NCBI RefSeq assembly: GCF_002750855.1
Contig: NZ_NWUC01000001.1
Location: forward strand, 558,001 to 622,000
Source: Neopararhizobium haloflavum
GTDB lineage: Bacteria > Pseudomonadota > Alphaproteobacteria > Rhizobiales > Rhizobiaceae
Direction of reading: 5' to 3'
DNA: 64,000 bases
Position numbers and translations under genes: made by a program. Below, piece after piece: positions 61,030 through 64,000 of this stretch. The notes below the pieces were generated by a model. It was given only the letters and a program-made list of their open reading frames with translations. It was not told where the DNA came from and made no database searches. Numbering within the stretch: position 1 is the first letter of the stretch; every line of letters begins with the position of its first letter.

Positions 61030-61413
61030 ACCTTCTAGACGTTGGCGCCCGCTATGGCGTTCTATGGAGCCGGGGCAGCGTCTCGGCTCTTCAATTAAAC
61101 CAGTGGTTGTTCCATCTGGATTGCGGATGCCGATCCAAAATGCATGCATGTTCCCTGCACTTCCGCCTGGAACGCGATCTTGTGGGCTGTTGCACCGCGG
61201 TCATGTTGCCAGCGTTTTCGATGCTGGGCCGGCACACGTTGACATTCGCGAGCCTATCCACTATTTGCGGCTGATCGATATTTGCTTGCCGAGCTTTGGT
61301 TATCGCGCGATTGGCACCGCGCCCTGAACAGACCTCTCTTTCAAAAATCGCGCCTACCCATCTCGTCGCAGTCGCGGCGGGGGGAATTTCAGTTTGCTAT
61401 GAGAGGGTTCATC
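61030..61413 (+). promoter_or_regulatory. Long leader of the cold-shock gene, with promoter
   Basis: TTGACA (61239-61244), 17 bp, TATTTG (61262-61267) predicts a start near 61274, giving a 5' UTR of about 140 bases typical of cspA mRNAs. The first 200 bases of the region show no gene. Confidence 0.6.
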
Positions 61414-61623
61414 ATGACCACTGGCACCGTTAAATGGTTCAATTCCACCAAGGGCTTCGGCTTCATTCAGCCGGATGATGGCGGACAGGATGCATTCGTC
61501 CACATCACCGCGGTCGAGCGCGCCGGTATGCGCGCCATCGTCGAAGGACAGAAGATCAACTACGAGATTGAGCGCGACGCCAAGTCGGGCAAAATGTCGG
61601 CCTGCAATCTTCAAGCCGCTTAA
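61414..61623 (+). CDS. Cold-shock protein (CspA family) (69 aa)
   Basis: An OB-fold RNA chaperone with TTGTVKWFNSTKGFGFIQPD (RNP1) and DAFVHITAVERAGM (RNP2), full family length. ATG 61414 is preceded by GAGAGGG. A long leader suggests cold or stress control at the RNA level. Followed by a terminator. Confidence 0.96.
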   Translation: MTTGTVKWFNSTKGFGFIQPDDGGQDAFVHITAVERAGMRAIVEGQKINYEIERDAKSGKMSACNLQAA

Positions 61624-61684
61624 TCATGTCTCTGCTCTCGTTTTCCTTGGTCCGTTCGACCTGGTCGAGAGCATGAGTTCCAGG

Positions 61685-61713
61685 AAGGTCAGGCCGTTCG
61701 CCTGACCTTTTTT
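61685..61713 (+). terminator. Terminator of the cold-shock gene
   Basis: AAGGTCAGG (61685-61693) pairs with CCTGACCTT (61701-61709), followed by T residues. Confidence 0.9.
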
Positions 61714-61760
61714 GTTGCTGCTCCTATCAGCGAGCGTAGCCATACGAATCGTGACATCCC

Positions 61761-61985
61761 ATGACACAAGAATACAGCAAGGCGCGGCAACTGGCCGAAA
61801 CCGCCTTCAGCAAGACGCAATCACAGTTCCTCGCAAAAGGTCGCGCCCGCACCGAAGTCGAGACATTGGTCGACGCGCGGGCAGAAAAAACCCTGCGCCT
61901 TAAAAGAGCGCGGCTTGCCAAGGAACAAAGCGATCGCAGCCGTGTCGCAGCCGCGCTGGTATCCCGGCGCGCCGCTTCCGCCTGA
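61761..61985 (+). CDS. Hypothetical charged helical protein (74 aa)
   Basis: Begins MTQEYSKARQLAETAFSKTQ; a single long charged helix with Arg/Lys-rich C-terminal half. It is followed by a DUF6481 gene with similar composition; the two may be functionally linked. Function unknown. Confidence 0.65.
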   Translation: MTQEYSKARQLAETAFSKTQSQFLAKGRARTEVETLVDARAEKTLRLKRARLAKEQSDRSRVAAALVSRRAASA

Positions 61986-62020
61986 CGCTCGCAGACCAAA
62001 AACATCACCGGAACCTTATC

Positions 62021-62401
62021 TTGAAGAACAACAAACTCCCCGATTTTTCCGACCGACGCACCGCCGCAGCCGAGGCAAAGGCCGCTCAACTGCAGGCCCA
62101 CCGCGCGGCTCAGCAAGCCGCAGAGCCGATGCGGCTTCAGCGACAGGCAGAGCGCCTGGCGGTGGCCGAGGCCCGCGACGCAAGACGGGAAGAGCGCCAG
62201 CGCATCAAGCGCGAGGAAGAGGAGCGGATTGCCGCCGAAGCCCTTGCGCAGCAGGCTGCCCTCGAGGCGGCTGCGAAAGCGGAGAGTGACGCACGCGAGA
62301 AGGCGGAAGGCGACCGCATTTCACGAGTGGTGGAGGATGAAGTCGCGCGAAAGGCGGCGCGCGATCTGCGCTACGCCAATCGCAAGGCGCGGCAGAGCTG
62401 A
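62021..62401 (+). CDS. DUF6481-family protein (126 aa)
   Basis: The first residues MKNNKLPDFSDRRTAAAEAK followed by long Ala/Glu/Arg-rich helical segments are typical of DUF6481. TTG 62021 is used as the start, because that codon aligns with the family's Met-Lys-Asn start. Unknown function, probably stress-related by neighbourhood. Confidence 0.8.
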   Translation: MKNNKLPDFSDRRTAAAEAKAAQLQAHRAAQQAAEPMRLQRQAERLAVAEARDARREERQRIKREEEERIAAEALAQQAALEAAAKAESDAREKAEGDRISRVVEDEVARKAARDLRYANRKARQS

Positions 62402-62437
62402 GGCCGAAAGCCCGCTCGCCCATTCGGACAAACCCCG

Positions 62438-63202
62438 TCACCGCGCAACCCGTGCGCGACGGGGTGATCGTTGCTCACTCATACTAAGGCGAAGATATTC
62501 GCCTGAAAATTGGGCGAGCTCCTTAAGCGCTGTCGGGCGGAGGATCTGGATCTCGCGCTGCTGCCAGTCGAGAAGTCCACGCTCGCACAGCAACTTTATC
62601 GTTCTGTTCACATGCACCGAGGAGAGACCAAGCATATCGGCAAGGTCGATCTGCGTGGCCGGCAGGGAAAAGCGGTGGTCATCGGCAAGGCCTGCGGCGT
62701 TTAATCGCTCATAAAGTTCGCAGACCAAATGCGCCAGATGCTGGTCCGCCGCCAGGCGACCGAGTGCCGAAATCCAGGCGCGGCCGATGGCGGCATCCTT
62801 GACCGTGAGACGCCAGAACAGCCACATCAAATGGGGGCTCTCGTCGACGAGATGCTGCAGCTCCTCATGCGGAACGCTCGCCACCTTGCAGGGGCCAAGA
62901 GCGGACACCTCGTGATCCATCTCCTCAAGATGCAATGAATGGAGATCGACGAAATCACCGGCAATGTGGATCGCGGAAACCTGCCGGGCGCCATCTTCCA
63001 TGAAGTGCACGCGCGCGGCAAAACCATCGACCACCACACAGCTTTCCGTCGGCTGGCTCCCCTCGGCGACGATTGTTTCGCCCTCGCCGAATGTTCGGGT
63101 GCGGAATGAAAGGGCGCGCAGGCGTGCCTCGTCTTCGGTCGGCAGTGTCCCTTCGATGTGTAGAGCTGTTAAGAGCGGTTGGACCGCATCGTTGCTGTCC
63201 AT
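62438..63202 (-). CDS. Crp/Fnr-family transcription regulator (254 aa)
   Basis: A cyclic-nucleotide-binding-like domain (FGEGETIVAEGSQPTESCVV, about residues 38-57) is followed by an HTH_Crp domain (DLADMLGLSSVHVNRTIKLL, about 190-209). The N-terminal region lacks the Cys cluster of FNR, so it does not sense oxygen through Fe-S. ATG 63202 follows GGGAG. It faces the stress genes and may control them. Confidence 0.92.
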   Translation of the reverse strand: MDSNDAVQPLLTALHIEGTLPTEDEARLRALSFRTRTFGEGETIVAEGSQPTESCVVVDGFAARVHFMEDGARQVSAIHIAGDFVDLHSLHLEEMDHEVSALGPCKVASVPHEELQHLVDESPHLMWLFWRLTVKDAAIGRAWISALGRLAADQHLAHLVCELYERLNAAGLADDHRFSLPATQIDLADMLGLSSVHVNRTIKLLCERGLLDWQQREIQILRPTALKELAQFSGEYLRLSMSEQRSPRRARVAR

Positions 63203-63288
63203 TGCGATCTCCCTGGATTGACGTGTTTGTCGCGCACAACGTCAACGCAGGGCCTCGCTGCGTGCTCCATCCATCGTTCCGAAAGTGA

Positions 63289-63531
63289 TCACGTTCGGTT
63301 AAAGCCAACTCTTGCCGAGGTCAGAACGAAGCGGGCGAGGGGCTCATCCTGTTCATCTCGAATTTCAATCACCAGCGATCCGAGGTGATTGTCGAGCAGC
63401 CGCTCTCTGATCAGATCCGCCAGCGCATGGCGGGCCATTGCCTCCGCCTCGTCAGCGTGCTGGAGTTCTACGCCCTCATCATCGGGGAAAAGCTCCGTGT
63501 CCTCGATCGTGTCGAAATAATAGATCGGCAT
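63289..63531 (-). CDS. DUF6894-family protein (80 aa)
   Basis: Typical start MPIYYFDTIEDTELFPDDEG and DEAEAMARHALADLIRERLL. DUF6894 proteins are common small proteins of Hyphomicrobiales, often in stress regulons. A near-perfect EcfG promoter lies upstream. Confidence 0.9.
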   Translation of the reverse strand: MPIYYFDTIEDTELFPDDEGVELQHADEAEAMARHALADLIRERLLDNHLGSLVIEIRDEQDEPLARFVLTSARVGFNRT

Positions 63532-63561
63532 GAGGACTCCTGCCGCGAATCAAAAAGAGCG

Positions 63562-63586
63562 AACGTGGGCCGCTCCTTAATGTTCC
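63562..63586 (-). promoter_or_regulatory. EcfG-type promoter of the DUF6894 gene
   Basis: On the minus strand GGAAC (63586-63582), 16 bases and CGTT (63565-63562) matches the consensus exactly, 31 bases before the start codon. Confidence 0.75.
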
Positions 63587-63605
63587 GGCATATTGGACCG
63601 ACGCC

Positions 63606-63866
63606 TCAGCGTCGATACTGAATCCGCTCGGCGCGCCATATGATTTCATCCTTGCAATAGACGGGGCCGCTGCAGAATTCGGCCGAAGGCCGTTCATTCT
63701 GGCAGACAGAGCAGCGCATCGGCAGGCGGTGGGGCGAGCGGCCCCGGCCAACCGCCATGATCATGTCATCGATGCGAAAGAGAGCGCTGTGCGAACAGCG
63801 GCGGCAGGTCACGCGCAGATGGCTGAAATGGCGCTCGGCATCGCCAAGCGTCCTGAGCGTGCGCAT
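63606..63866 (-). CDS. Zinc-finger-like hypothetical protein (86 aa)
   Basis: Starts at ATG 63866 (GGAGCC upstream) and contains CRRCSHSALFRI and CSVCQNERPSAEFCSGPVYC, a set of cysteines that could bind zinc. It ends in basic residues. Similar proteins of rhizobia are uncharacterised. It lies five bases after the partial gene at the edge. Confidence 0.7.
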   Translation of the reverse strand: MRTLRTLGDAERHFSHLRVTCRRCSHSALFRIDDMIMAVGRGRSPHRLPMRCSVCQNERPSAEFCSGPVYCKDEIIWRAERIQYRR

Positions 63867-63871
63867 CGCGA

Positions 63872-64000
63872 TCAGGCTCCGGTGCCATCCATCAACACGC
63901 CGATCGTCCGGCCGGCGCAGCGCTCGGCCTCGGCCCGATCGGCAAATCGATAGACGAGCCATTCGACACCCTCGATCTGCATCCGCTCGGCGAAGCGATA
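63872..64000 (-). CDS. Hypothetical protein, partial (C-terminal 42 residues)
   Basis: Runs off the right edge. The tail YRFAERMQIEGVEWLVYRFA ends in DGTGA. Twice a Tyr-Arg-Phe-Ala motif is seen. Too short to name; same strand and probably the same operon as the gene after it. Confidence 0.55.
   Translation of the reverse strand, partial: YRFAERMQIEGVEWLVYRFADRAEAERCAGRTIGVLMDGTGA

Overview
The window is high-GC DNA from an alphaproteobacterium, most likely order Hyphomicrobiales (Rhizobiales). The signs are a BA14K-type secreted protein, DUF6481, DUF6894 and DUF982 proteins, an HWE histidine kinase, stress promoters of the form GGAAC-N16/17-(C)GTT, and the gene content around ilv and pdxJ. 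I cannot name a genus from sequence alone.

Left host block (1-14186). A partial HerA-like ATPase diverges from a branched-chain amino acid region. That region has a 17-residue Ile/Leu/Val-rich leader peptide with attenuator hairpins, then ilvI, an EamA-type exporter and ilvH as an overlapping operon. ilvC lies about 5 kb further on, behind a TetR regulator that has its own palindromic operator. Between them are a LysE-type exporter, a RecD/PIF1-like helicase, alkB and pdxJ, the last two divergent. After ilvC come a tandem duplication of the ilvC 3' end, a BA14K protein, a PhzF-family enzyme, tRNA-Lys(CTT) and a TadG-like von Willebrand factor A protein.

Prophage (about 14221 to 57013, perhaps a little beyond). 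It is an apparently intact temperate myovirus. The left arm, on the minus strand, carries the integrase and nine small genes driven by a promoter whose spacer is a repressor operator. An S24-family CI repressor and a leaderless cro-position gene follow. The rightward early operon encodes DNA-binding proteins, a ParB-like protein, a GapR-like DUF2312 protein, a ParB/MT-A70 adenine methyltransferase fusion, and a replication initiator with iterons inside its gene. An NGN/KOW (NusG-like) protein comes next. An accessory zone (26.2-30.1 kb) holds small winged-helix-like genes, a PAS-HWE histidine kinase, a YrhK-like protein and single-helix microproteins. The late genes are chimeric. The head module is lambda-like: GpA terminase, lambda-type portal, ClpP-like protease with a nested scaffold, gpD and gpE. 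The contractile tail is P2-like, in the order V, W, J, I, fibres, FI, FII, E, T, U, X, D. A lysis cassette (GH108 muramidase with a C-terminal membrane helix, 3TM holin, second holin) ends it. Several minus-strand islands, mostly microproteins with one membrane helix, interrupt the late operon. I could not find the attachment repeats by eye.

Right host block (57209-64000). It has a small exported protein, a large DUF4214 repeat protein likely secreted by a type I system, an XRE regulator, a DUF892 (YciE/YciF-like) stress protein behind an EcfG-type promoter, a cold-shock protein with a long 5' UTR, two charged small proteins, a Crp/Fnr regulator, a DUF6894 protein behind a second EcfG-type promoter, and two small unknown genes. 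It looks like a general-stress neighbourhood.
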